Positions 37,545 to 48,253 of a DNA stretch of 64,000 nt are shown here, in pieces. How positions within the stretch are numbered: position 1 is the stretch's first letter; each line of letters opens with the position of its first letter. Position numbers and translations under genes: made by a program. Source of the DNA: Sindora glabra (lineage: Eukaryota; Streptophyta; Magnoliopsida; Fabales; Fabaceae); NCBI GenBank assembly GCA_020226215.1, contig CM035228.1:65321989-65385988 (forward strand), read 5' to 3'. Below the pieces are notes generated by a model. That model ran no database searches. It had not been told where the DNA came from and saw nothing but the letters and a program-made list of their open reading frames with translations.

Positions 37545-38750
37545 TTTGATGTTCAAACAGTAACATATTATTGTCTAGAAACTAAATAGTAATATATTCC
37601 TTTTATAGTTTAGTTATTAATAAAACTTAATTTATTCATTGATTTTAGATTTTAGATTTTAGATTGATGTTACTATTTGGATAGTAATATATTATTGTTT
37701 AGAGATCAAATAGTAATATATTCTTTTTTAGTAATTTAATTGTTAATAAGATTTAATTTATCTATTTATTTTAATTTTTTGGTCATGTTATTGTTTGGAT
37801 AATAACATGTTACTATCAGGAACCAAATAGAAACATGCTTTTATTTAATTTTTAATGAGATTTAATTTATCTATTTATTTAAAATTTTTGATGATGTTAT
37901 TGTTTGAAGATAAAATAGTAACACCTTCTTTTTTGATAGTTTGATTGTTAATTAGACTTAATTCTTCTATTTATTTTGAATTTTTAGTTCATGTTATTAT
38001 TTTAAAATTAAATAGTAACGTTACTGGAGATGAAATAGTAACACCTTTTTATTTAGTAGTTTGGTTGTTAATGAGACTTGATTTATCCATTTATTTTGAG
38101 TTTTTAGCTAATGTTACTGTTTTGAAATCAAACAGTAATATGTTACTATTTACTATTTGAAAATGAAATAATAATATCCTCTTCTTTAGTAGTTTGGTTA
38201 TAAATGAGACTTGATTTATCCATTTATTTGAATTTTTAGTTGATGTTACTATTTAAAGACGAAATAGTAATACCTTTTTTTTTTACAATTTGGTTATTAA
38301 TGAAATTTGATTTATCAATTTATTTTGAGTTTTTGATCGATGTTACTATTTTAAAACTAAATAGTAATATGTTATTATCTGGAGATGAAATGGTAATACT
38401 CTTTTATTTAACAGTTTGATTATTAATAAAACTTAATTTATCTATTTATTTTGAGTTTTTGGTTGATATTACTGTTTGTAAATGAAACAATAATACCCTT
38501 TTCTTTGACAATTTGGCTATTAATGAGACTTGATTTATCTATTTATTTTAAATTTTTGATCGATGTTACTATTTAGAAACAAAATAGTAACACCCTTTTT
38601 TTTTAGCAATTTGGTTGTTAATGAGACTTTATTTATCTATTTATTTTATATTTTTTTATTAATATTACTATTTAGAGATGAAACAATAACATGTTATTAT
38701 TTGGTCTGCAAACAGTAACATATTATTCTTTGATAGTTTTATTTATTAAG
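37545..38750 (+). repeat. Tandem array of ~95-130-bp units with inverted repeats
   Basis: A core of the form GACTTGATTTATCTATTTATTTTGA recurs at about 37640, 37750, 37860, 37955, 38075, 38207, 38306, 38430, 38526 and 38625. Between cores lies an inverted repeat of the type TTACTATTT-(9 to 10 bp)-AAATAGTAA, often followed by CACC and a T run. Longer units carry a second copy of that inverted repeat. Copies are diverged from each other and no unit has coding capacity. Confidence 0.88.
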
Positions 38751-39022
38751 AAAGTATGGTACTCTTGTTTGTTAAAAAAGTTGTTATGGTACTATTAAAT
38801 ACCAAAAGAGTCAGAAAGTAAAAGTTTAATGTGAGATTTGAATAAATTTGAATTTACAAAAATGAGATCAAAGTAAAAAAAAGAAATAAGAAAATAAAAA
38901 AAATTATTAAAAAAGGCCTTTTTTCACTAACAAGAGTGGACAAAATGCTTTTTTCATTTACAAGTACGTAAATCTTAAAAAGTTACATGAAATCAACAAA
39001 AAATAAGAGAAGAAGAGCAGAA

Positions 39023-39026
<4 letters not shown>

Positions 39027-39095
<69 letters not shown>
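39027..39095. repeat. (TA)n microsatellite
   Basis: About 70 bp of alternating TA. The Tyr-Ile-repeat open frame over it (38983-39183, minus) is an artefact. Confidence 0.96.
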
Positions 39096-39097
<2 letters not shown>

Positions 39098-39260
39098 TAA
39101 AAGTATATCATATCGATACCGTTTATATATCTATTACTCTCAATAATATTAGTATTTGAACTATAAATAATAAAAATATTCATAAAAGTATATCATAAAG
39201 TAAATAAAAATAATATATATATATATAATGTGATGAAGTAATAAAATAAATATATATAAA
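39096..39260. repeat. Short piece of the AT-rich repeat family
   Basis: AATATTAGTATTTGAACTATAAATAATA and AAAGTATATCATAAA-type words match the 6.7-kb and 35.8-kb blocks. Confidence 0.5.
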
Positions 39261-39895
39261 ATAAAAAGAAGAAGAGCAGAACTCCAATTTTTTTTCCTTT
39301 GATCAAATGGACTAAAAGTGCAATAATTGGCTCATTATAACAATAAAAAATTGCAAGAAATAAGAATGCTATTATATATAATACAAGACAGGAAAAATAG
39401 AGATTCTTCGTATAAAAAAGGAAAAGGGGATTAGCACAGATAGGGGAGAAATAAAAAGTAAGTCGATTTTACTTTGAAAGAAATGGTTGATTTAAGTTTT
39501 TGCCTCGCATGTGCAGTTTGGTGAAAAAAAAAAAAAGCCTAAATTATAGTCCATTATTGTAGCAAGAATTTAGTCCAATAAAAATAGAAAAAAATGGGCC
39601 GAAAACTGAAAAAATAGAAGAAGGAAGTCCTCGTGCATTAATTTTTTTTTTTGTTTTATTATTATTATTTTTCCGTTAAGGGCGGAAGGGGCAAATAGCT
39701 TTGTTCGTAATAAAAACGTAATCACAAAATTCACCAGAAGAATGATGAAAAGTTAGTCACAAAATAAAAAATTTAAAGAAAAAAGAATGTTCTAGTAAAG
39801 GACGCACCGGTGTGCTTACTCTCCGCTTGGCAGCAAATTCCTGCTGGTATTAGAGTCTTGGCCCCACCCGTCAATCAAATCACCAAATTAGTTGA

Positions 39896-39901
39896 TATAA
39901 A
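39896..39901 (+). promoter_or_regulatory. Candidate TATA box of the DHAR gene
   Basis: TATAAA lies 119 bp upstream of the start codon; a typical ~30-bp offset would put the transcription start near 39930 and give an ~85-nt leader. Upstream, 39860-39885 has CCACCC and CAAT words. Not tested; other starts are possible. Confidence 0.45.
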
Positions 39902-40014
39902 GTTAACGCATCATTAAGTTCTGTCGCAGATATCGCCATTCCACATCTGCTGGGTCTTCTGTTTCTGCTTGCTTCTCTAATTCAGCGAGACACTAGCTTC
40001 TTTCACAAAAAACT

Positions 40015-43000
40015 ATGGCTCTCGAGGCTGCTGTGAAGGCCGCTGCCGGGAAACCCGATATACTCGGAGATTGTATGCTCTTTAGCTTTTTTTTTTTTTT
40101 TCGTTCCTCTTCTTTTAATTTCTGGGTTTTGCTTATATGCTTGTGAATTTTGTTTTCACCAAAAAAAAAAAAAATTGCGCCTTTGATTGATTTTTCAGGT
40201 CCATTTTCCCAGAGGGTGCTCCTAACTTTGGAGGAGAAGAAAGTTCCTTATAATGCTAACCTCATCAATTTATCTGACAAACCCAGATGGTATGTATCTG
40301 GCAAATGAACTCCAATCTTTGTTGTCCACTTTCTTATCAATTTTTTTTTTCAAATTTTGGATGATTTTATTTTTCTATTTTTAATTTTTTTTAATCTCTC
40401 TCTTTGTGATTCATAGGTTTTTGGATGTGAATCCTGAAGGGAAGGTGCCAGTCGTGAAGTTCGATGAAAAATGGGTTTCTGACTCTGATGTGATTGTGGG
40501 AATTTTAGAGGAGAAATACCCTGAACCGGCACTTACCACTCCTCCTGAATTTGCTTCTGTGTATGCTTCTGCTACTCTGATCTTTGTTCCCTCGCTCGTT
40601 GATTTTGTCCCTTTCTGGGTTTTGTTTCTTGCTTTTTGTTCCCCAGATTTGATGGTGAGTTAATTGGATATATTTTTATTTTTATATTTTTAAAAACTGC
40701 TCTCAAAATCTATTTTTAAAAGTTATTTTCTTGTTCTCAGAAAGTTAAGATTAGAGGGGGATTAATATTATAAATAAAAAATATTTTATTTAATTAAAAA
40801 ATTGAAATTCGAAATAAAAAATAATTTAAAGTTGTTCCTTTTTTTTTTTTTGTTTTAGGTTACACATTTAGTTATTTCTGATTTCTTATACATTTAGAGA
40901 ACGATTTTTAAAAATTAGGTTGCGTTCTTTTGTTTTTAAAAACAAAAAAAAAAAAAGAAAACAGAAAATTGTTTTTAAAAACAAAAAACAAGCAGAGCCA
41001 TAAAGTTTAGTTTTCTTTTTTCTTAGGTTCTGGTTGTTTACTCGGAAAATAGTAAAATATTATTTGCAGTAATATATTATTTATATTAATAATTAAAAAA
41101 ATAATGCCTAGAAGTATGAAAATGAAGAAAAGTAATTTTTTTTAAATAGGAGGAGTTGCTTTTTTTATATTTTTTATATTTAATATTAAATAAGTAAAAT
41201 ATTTTCTTCTATTTTAATATTTTATAATTATGTTTTTTTATGAAGAAAAGCTTTTTAATAGAACAGAAGGAGGCTTAGTTTTCACTATATTACTAAGAAA
41301 GGCTAGCCAATCTCTTTGCTGTGGCCTGCTGAAGTCTCTTCTAGAAAGTCACCAGTTGAACACCATAATAATGCCAGAAAAAAGGCTACTTTGTTACGCA
41401 GTAGATGCTGTTGGTAGATCTTAATCCCTGAAAAATTTTGAGGAAAATGTCGTTTCTCGCTGAATATAATTATTTACAGCTTTCTTTATGTCAGTCATCA
41501 TCTTTTCAGGTTCTTTTTTTTTTTCTTTTTGATTTACACTTTAGATTAAGGCAGTATACATGCATGATTGAAGCCTGAAAAACTTGATATAAGGATATTC
41601 AACTCATGTTATATATATAATTGTTAAAATAAACTTTGAACAGGTAGAGTTATTCTTCATTATCATGTTTGGGCTTGCAGGGGATCGAAAATATTCGGGG
41701 CTTTTGTGAGTTTACTGAAGAGCAAGGATCCAAACGATGGAACAGAGCAGGCATTGCTTAGTGAATTAAAGGCTTTGGATGATCATCTTAAGGCACATGT
41801 ATATATCTGGATTTATTTTATTAACTTTTGTATTTATATTTGCATTTTTATTAGCTTTTGGCTCTATTTATATGTTGGGGGTTTCTTCAGGGTCCATGTG
41901 TTGCAGGGGAGAAGGTCACTGCTGTTGATTTGAGCTTGGCACCAAAACTTTACCATCTTGTGGTGGCACTAGGTCATTTCAAGAAATGGAGTATCCCTGA
42001 AAATTTGACACACGTGCACAACTACATGAAGGTATGGAGTTGCATTCTACTAATTGCGTGAAATTCCCTGTGTTAACTCAGTTTTGGCTTTTTCAATACC
42101 ATTGAACAATCTAATTTTATGAAAAACACATAATTTGAAGTTTGTAGCTAACATAAATAGAAAAATGAGAATTTTCTATTTCAGAAAATCACTTCTCTCT
42201 GTCAAAATCCTAAACTGCTTTGCTTTATTTAATGGTTGCTTGCCGTTTTGTTTTGTATTTGTTATCCATGCTATGCATAGACTTTCTTTGCTGCTATAAC
42301 TTTATAGAATTTTTGCCTATGTAACAAAATGTGGGGAAACAGAATTTAAAATAGAACATTGGTGTGGTATAAGTGCCATCTCTGAATTTTATTTTCATGT
42401 CTGGAAAAGATGTGGCATGGGTACTATTATCTATGAATTGATTCAAGGTGTTGAAGGCATATTGGAGTAGTGAATAGATGATGTGAGAGTAAAAATTCTT
42501 GAATAAAATTGTGTTTCAAAGATATTGGGTGAGTATAGCAGGGACAGAAGAAATCTTAATGTGAAAGGACCAACTATGGTGTTACGCTGCTGTAAGGTAG
42601 ACAGTTCTCACACTACTTGTTTATGAGAGGGCGTGTGAATCCCAGTTGGTATGTTAGGTGGTCAGGGTTAGTTATATATCTACTTATTTTTGATGGAGTG
42701 TATGCTCAAACGTGAGTAAAGCACTATTACCTGTTGACTCATTGCAACGTAAGCTTCTTCTTGTTCTTGTGAAACTATGTCTCCCCGAAGAGCAAGCACT
42801 GTTTCTGTAATTTTATTTCTGACATGCATGATGTTTTCTCTTTCTGGCATTTCAAGTTGCGACCATTATCCATTGCTGTTTTTTTTTTTTTTTAATCTCT
42901 TGTGGTTGTTCTTTGCATATTTTACTGGGATACAGTTCTATTTAGGACGTAATAAGTCTGTAGATAATATTTTGCAGGGTATATATATTTTACCATTTAC

Positions 43001-44863
43001 TACTACTGAGTTATATTTCTATTTGAGTGTTTTAAGTTTTTGGGACCATTTCAAGTTGGGACCATTATCCTTTGCTGTTCTCTTATCTGTTATTGTTAAT
43101 GAAGTTTATGCCTAAAGATGAGTAAGGAACTATTGCTTCTTGAACCCATCGCCATATAAACATCCTTTGGTTCCCCAGATATTTTTTGTCTTCATCAGGA
43201 GCAATCTCTGTTTTTGTGATTGTAGGACTAGGACCACTATATATTATCAATTGCTGTTGTTTCTGACATGCATTATGTTTCTTGTTTCTTGCATTTTGCG
43301 TTGGGACAATTATCCTTTGCTGTTCTCTTCTCCTATGGTTGTTCTTGGCATACTTTTCTGGGATACAGTTCTATCTTGGAAATAAAGTCTAGATTAATAT
43401 TTTGCGTTGTATAAATTACCATTTACTACTACTGAGCTATACTTCTACCAGAGTGGTTTAATTTGACTCATTTGACACTTGGAAGTTGGAATTCTGAAAT
43501 ATAGTCAACATCTGATATTTTTTTTAGTTATTATTTTATTTTATGAATGGTTTATCTTGTTTTTCTTTTTTTTTTTAAAGAAAAAAAGCATGGTTGATTC
43601 TTACCTTGCTTCATGGGAGCTGAATGCTGGTGGTATCCCACTCTCTCAGGGAAAAGCCAATGATGTTAAGGTTCTGATTGTTCTGTGGGAAGATATCTTC
43701 TATAGGAAAAATATCACTTGCATGTATAAAAGTATAGGATTTTATGCCACTTAAATGCCATTTGATGAATAAAATGATGCAAGGTGTAGGGGAAAACAAG
43801 TTCTGCTCTAGAGAACTGGATTCTGTTTTCTGTTACAGTTCCCACTTGTAATAGTGGACAAATAGAACATTTTCTCAGAGTTTTTATAACTATATTCACA
43901 AGCAAATGAGAGATTTTTCCTAGGAAGATGTCTTCTAACAAAACAAATGGAGCATAAAACTTCAGGTTCCAGGAGTTTTAAATTTGTTTCAATTTGCATG
44001 ATTATCATTGTGATCTTGTGATTTATACTCTCATGAAAGCTTTGGTTCTAATTTCATTCTTGAAGCAAAATATTGAACTAACGATTTTTACATATCATAT
44101 ACCAGGCATCTAAATGTAAGATTGGTTGTAAAATATTTTGTTCAAATTCTCTTTTTCCTAAAATGTGTCTCCATCCTAAAATGTTTTTCAATTCACTTGG
44201 GTTTTAACTTACAAAACATTTGCGTTATTATCATTATCACATTTAGTGAATGTTAAAAAGTTCATCTCATTTCAGTGCGTAAGATGAATGGGTTCCCTTA
44301 TTATTGATACTGTTGAAGCCATTTATAATCTCAATTTCTTCAGGAGTACTTGGTATGACTGCAATAGTACTTTCTGGGCCTATCTTTATCCAACGATTTT
44401 CCTAATAGGAGCACAAAAGTTAGAATGTTGAGGACGTATGAAAATTGACAGTGGAATAAACCATAATTTATGACCAGCTATAATGAAACTTTCCATTCTG
44501 TCCTCTTCCACTCATATTTTTCATTTCAATGAGGCGCGCCTATCTGCCACTTGACAAATACATTGTTAAAAGAGTTATTTTAATAATTAGAAATTGAGAG
44601 ATAGGCAATGGATCGTGGATGACCTTAGTAGGCCAGTCATTTAATTCATGTGTATTATTTATATTTTTTTAACTTTGGAAACTCGTTCACATACGTGGGA
44701 TGGTTTAATTATGGTTTATCAATACATAATCTGTGTCTTTTTACCAAGGGTAGTTATGATGATCTTGGATTTGCAGATGCTCTTCGCCCGCCAATCATTC
44801 CAGAAAACCAAGGCTGCAGAGGAGCATGTGACCGCTGGATGGGCACCAAAAGTCAATGCATGA
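40015..44863 (+). CDS. DHAR: Dehydroascorbate reductase, cytosolic DHAR1/2 type
   Basis: The product is a glutathione-dependent reductase that regenerates ascorbate from dehydroascorbate in the ascorbate-glutathione cycle; it belongs to the DHAR class of the GST superfamily. Exons: 40015-40072, 40199-40289, 40417-40560, 41681-41798, 41891-42031, 44777-44863. All introns are GT-AG and frames join cleanly, giving 212 residues, the usual length for the cytosolic form. The thioredoxin-fold domain (about 10-85) has the catalytic motif CPFSQR with Cys20, the cis-proline motif KVPV (59-62) and the glutathione-contacting SDSD (71-74). The helical GST-C domain (about 95-205) includes VDLSLAPKLYHL and ends with the family's GWAPKVN. 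The start is chosen because MALEAAVKAA aligns with known DHAR N-termini and there is no plastid transit peptide. Differences seen: Arabidopsis DHAR1 has Cys at position 6, here Ala; GPCVAGE (138-144) has Cys140 where Phe is usual. No stop or shift; it looks functional. Confidence 0.97.
40561..41680 (+). other. DHAR intron 3
   Basis: 1120 bp, GTATGC...TTGCAG. It contains two GTTTTTAAAAAC palindromes around 40930-40990 separated by an A-rich run, possibly an old small repeat. No gene inside; the open frame at 41230-41424 has no recognisable content. Confidence 0.8.
42032..44776 (+). other. DHAR intron 5 (long)
   Basis: 2745 bp, GTATGG...TTGCAG, far longer than the other DHAR introns except intron 3. 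It is less AT-rich than the surrounding intergenic DNA and contains the tandem duplication described separately. The several open frames at 42777-43999 on both strands are products of this duplication and low-complexity sequence, not genes. Confidence 0.85.
42689..43460. repeat. Diverged ~400-bp tandem duplication in DHAR intron 5
   Basis: Matching blocks include GAGTAAAGCACTATTA/GAGTAAGGAACTATTG (offset 406), TTTCTGACATGCAT (offset 444), and GGGATACAGTTCTAT and ACCATTTACTACTACTGAG (offset about 442). The change of offset shows an insertion of about 38 bp in copy 2, around 43160-43250. A partial third copy of the CAAGTTG-GACCATTATCC block lies at about 43050-43080. Confidence 0.85.
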
Positions 44864-44977
44864 AATGTCTCTAAAATATAAGGTTTAAAAGCACGGGATG
44901 TGGATTATGAGTTGTGAGTGGACTTTGCTAGAAATAGTTACGTGGTATAATTATCCGGAACCATGCTGTCCCTGTCT

Positions 44978-44983
44978 AATAAA
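44978..44983 (+). terminator. Polyadenylation signal of DHAR
   Basis: AATAAA 115 bp after the stop codon, followed by GT/T-rich sequence (TATGTGGTTTGCTATTGTGTTG). It is the first canonical signal in the 3' region. Confidence 0.7.
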
Positions 44984-44989
44984 TATGTG

Positions 44990-46560
44990 GTTTGCTATTG
45001 TGTTGTTACCGTGCTTGAGCTATGATGCCATGTTTTATTTGAAAGCCTGGTTCTAATGATATGATTTTCCTATCCAAAATTTGTCACTAGCAGTGGTAAT
45101 ATGTCAATACTCGAGTGGGATAGATGAGTAAAGCTTTGGATTCATTAATGCTTACACTAATTTGGGAGATGCTTGATCTGTTCCTCGGCACTATTGCTGT
45201 AACTTTTTATGTTGTGATATGATGGAATGGAACTTCAATATTGGTCAATATAGATTAGAGACATGGGAGAAAGTAATCTTATTTTTATCCCCCTCTATAT
45301 TTTTCTCTCCTCATTCTTCTTGGTTTGCTAGCTCTTTATTCATTCCTTCTTCCGGCGTTTTCCCTCTTTCACAGACTCTCTTTTTTTCTCTCCTCTCACT
45401 TACACCCATGTAGGTATGTCTTAATTATATTAAAAATTAAGTTATATTGAGAAAGTATCGCAAAAATTCGGGTAGTTGACAAGCGTAGTTTTTAGTTTTA
45501 GTCAAAATGAGATAAGAATTAATTTTATAAAATATGAATTAACAAATGGATGCTTAGTGCAAAAGAAAATGTGAGGGGAGTGTAATTATGGTAGCATTGA
45601 TCTGAAATTATGAAATAAGTTATTTCTGTAGCATCTATCTATTGGGGTTGTAATTATTGCCTTGTTGATTATTAACAACGCGCTCTGGGGGGGTTCTAAT
45701 TATTGCCTCGTTTATCATCTGCAATATAAATAAGATATATTTAGGTTTAAATAGACATGTCAATTCCTCAATTCATTTAAGAATATATATTAAATTTTAA
45801 TCTTTTTAGAAATAATTAATTTAATAATTGTGTATATAATAAAGATATAAATTTTTATTTAATAAAATGATAATAAATATAATATTCTATTAATTAAAAA
45901 TATTTTTTTATAAAAAAGTAATCAACAATTTTATAATATATATTTTATTAATTAAAATTATTAAAAGAATTTGATGCGTTGATCTATTTTGATGCGTAAC
46001 GAATTTGCTACCGCCATAATAACCATAAACAACCTTAGGTCAAAATAATGAATGAGTTCTTCTATATTTTAAACAAAAGACAAAAAAAAATTATTATTTT
46101 GCATAAATTTGGAATTAATAACAAATTTTGGGAAAAGTATTTTGCACACAATGATTTTTTTTTTCGTCACGTTTCGGAAGTTGGTGCTCCAACTTATTTT
46201 GTTTAACCTAGTAGCATTCAATTCATTTCCAGTATACTGATTGGTTCTTATTCCGTGAAGTATGCTATTTCTAATTTAATTAAATTCTGATGCATGAAAA
46301 ATAAATTTAAATAAATTCTGATACATAAAAAGTAAATAACAAGTCAAGCGTTGACAGAAATTGATGAAGTGTCCTTTTTAAGTTAATTCTAATCGTGAGA
46401 CTTCAAGTTTTCAAATTTTCTTGGTTGGAATTGCTATTGAAGAATTTTTGTTAAAAAAATGACAATAATAACATTTAACATTAATAGGGAGACTAAAATT
46501 AGCTTCCCTTTTTAAAGGCATTCCATTATTTATTTATTTATTTATTTTTGGATAAATCAA
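44990..46560. other. Region downstream of DHAR without a gene
   Basis: Only short non-conserved open frames. It contains two adjacent copies of a ~46-bp unit, GGGGTTGTAATTATTGCC and GGGGTTCTAATTATTGCC, at about 45644 and 45690, and a (TTTA)n run near 46520-46548. Confidence 0.55.
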
Positions 46561-46829
46561 AAGGGCTAACGCTCAAAAAAAAAAAAACGCAGGCTACAAA
46601 TGAATTGTTCTAGGGGAAGAAACACAACACACACATAAGCCAATAGTAAGAGATGAAGAGCCCGGGGAGGACTGCTAAGCACATTAAGATCCAGTTGTTG
46701 TGTAAGACTACATGGTCAATCAATCAACAAACCCGTTTTCTCTTCTGTACGTATGAATGAAGTCAACGGTCCAATTCCTAGCAAGGAGTCTTCTACGTTG
46801 ATTAATCGAACTTCTCAATTTCAGTTAGA

Positions 46830-46950
46830 TCACCCCACATCAGGAGCTCTCCAAGCCACCTTCGCCGTAGCAGCTTCTTTCCGCAAATCTGTTTCCTGCC
46901 TCAGACTTCCAGAAAATTCAATATCCTTAGCATACCTCTTTATGATATGA
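46830..46950 (-). pseudogene. Possible terminal exon or exon relic, unidentified
   Basis: The minus-strand reading from about 46945 to a TGA at 46830-46832 gives a charged peptide of about 38 residues with normal composition, including RYAKDIEFSGSLRQETDL and ending AWRAPDVG. A T-rich tract and AAAG on its upstream side could be a splice acceptor. GC content is clearly higher than in the surroundings. I do not recognise the protein and see no partner exons upstream on the minus strand, so it may be a stranded gene fragment. The plus-strand open frame over the same place (46753-46950) lacks any recognisable feature. Confidence 0.25.
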
Positions 46951-47289
46951 TATGAATGAGATGGATAAGTAAAGAACAAATCAAACATTCTTATTTATCC
47001 AAAACCATAAAAATCACACAACTGTAACCCACATTCTGGTCCAATCGGGATCAGATTGTATTTCGTTAGAATTTTCCAAATTATTTTGGTGGATTCTTTC
47101 TTATGTGCCTTTTTCAATGCTCTTTCTTCTTATTGCAGATGCTCCCATTTTTGGGTCCTCTCACAAACATCAAAGAACATAATAATTTGCAACCGTGGGG
47201 TTCATTTGGGTCCGAGAAGCAAAATTGCCTGTATATTTTCAATAATTATAGGAGAAGTTCAAACTTTAAGGTTCAATATTTTTATCAGA

Positions 47290-47560
47290 TAAAATATTTA
47301 TTTTGATACCTATAAAATGATTTTTTTTTATCAAATTTGTCCCTCACTGAGAATTAGTATTAATTTAGTTTTTGAAAATAACTTCATCACAAAATTTAGT
47401 CTCTCTGTTACTAGGGGATGAAAAAACTTCATGATTAAGTTGAGTTGACATTTTTACCAAATTTTGAAATGAAGTCAATCTTTAAGAAATAAATTGATAC
47501 TGATTTTTAATGATAAATAAAATTGAGAGAAATTTCATCTTATAAGGATAAAAATAACTA
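47290..47560. repeat. Dispersed repeat, partner at 48060-48250
   Basis: Both contain ATCAAATTTGTCCCTCA-type (second copy ATCAATTTTGTCCCTCAT), GTAT(T/C)AATTTA, TTCAT(C/T)...AAATTTG/AGT and AAGT-GAC/CAG blocks in order. Non-coding and diverged. Confidence 0.6.
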
Positions 47561-47729
47561 CTAATGTAGTTTGAGTTTACAATTGGTACGTAAATTTTGT
47601 ATATTTTTGTTGTTAAAGTTACAAAATTAAAAAAAAAAGTGAAGATTGTACCATTAGCAAGATTGACAACATACTTTTAAAGTTCAACTTTAACTTAAAA
47701 TATCATTTCATAGATTGAATAAATTTTCT

Positions 47730-47990
47730 ACAAAGTCTTATTCATCATAATTTTCCCTACTTTTTAAATTTTGTTGCTTTAATTCCAAAATAAAAAAATA
47801 TAAGATAATGTAAATTTCATATTTTTTAACAAAAAATTACTGCACATGGAGCATAGTCTTGCTATGAAGCCTTACTCACCATAACTTAATTTTTAATTTT
47901 GTAGTTCTAATGCCAAAATGAAAAAGATACAAAATCATTTAAATTTCATAGTTTTTACGAAAAAATTACTGCACATAGAACATAGTCTTA
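47730..47990. repeat. 129-bp tandem repeat, about two copies
   Basis: AAAATTACTGCACAT(G/A)GA(G/A)CATAGTCTT recurs at a distance of 129 bp (47842 and 47971), with the intervening AAAGTCTTA/AAGCCTTA-CTCA-CATAA and TTTTGT(T/A)G(C/T)T-TAAT(T/G)CCAAAAT(A/G)AAAAA words repeated in order. Confidence 0.8.
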
Positions 47991-48253
47991 ATAGTGCAAA
48001 TCATATGTGGATGCAATAAATTATAGGTAAACACAATCACACAATCAACTGAAACCATATTACAAATAGATAAATGACTAAACACCTATTTTTCTCCTTA
48101 AAAGATGAAGTTTCTATCAATTTTGTCCCTCATTAGAATCTAGTATCAATTTAATATCTCAAGATTGATTTCATTGCTAAATTTGATCCTTCCAACATCA
48201 AGGCCAAGTCAGTATTTAATTGACATATAAGTGCTAATAATGCTAACTTAGCT

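Noticed and set aside
37545..38750. CRISPR-like array
   Set aside because: Units vary in length, are diverged, lack unique spacers between identical repeats, and the DNA is plant nuclear.
38983..39183. Tyr-Ile repeat protein
   Set aside because: Translation of a (TA)n microsatellite.
42777..43999. Several open frames on both strands
   Set aside because: They lie inside DHAR intron 5 within duplicated, T-rich sequence and have no recognisable domains.
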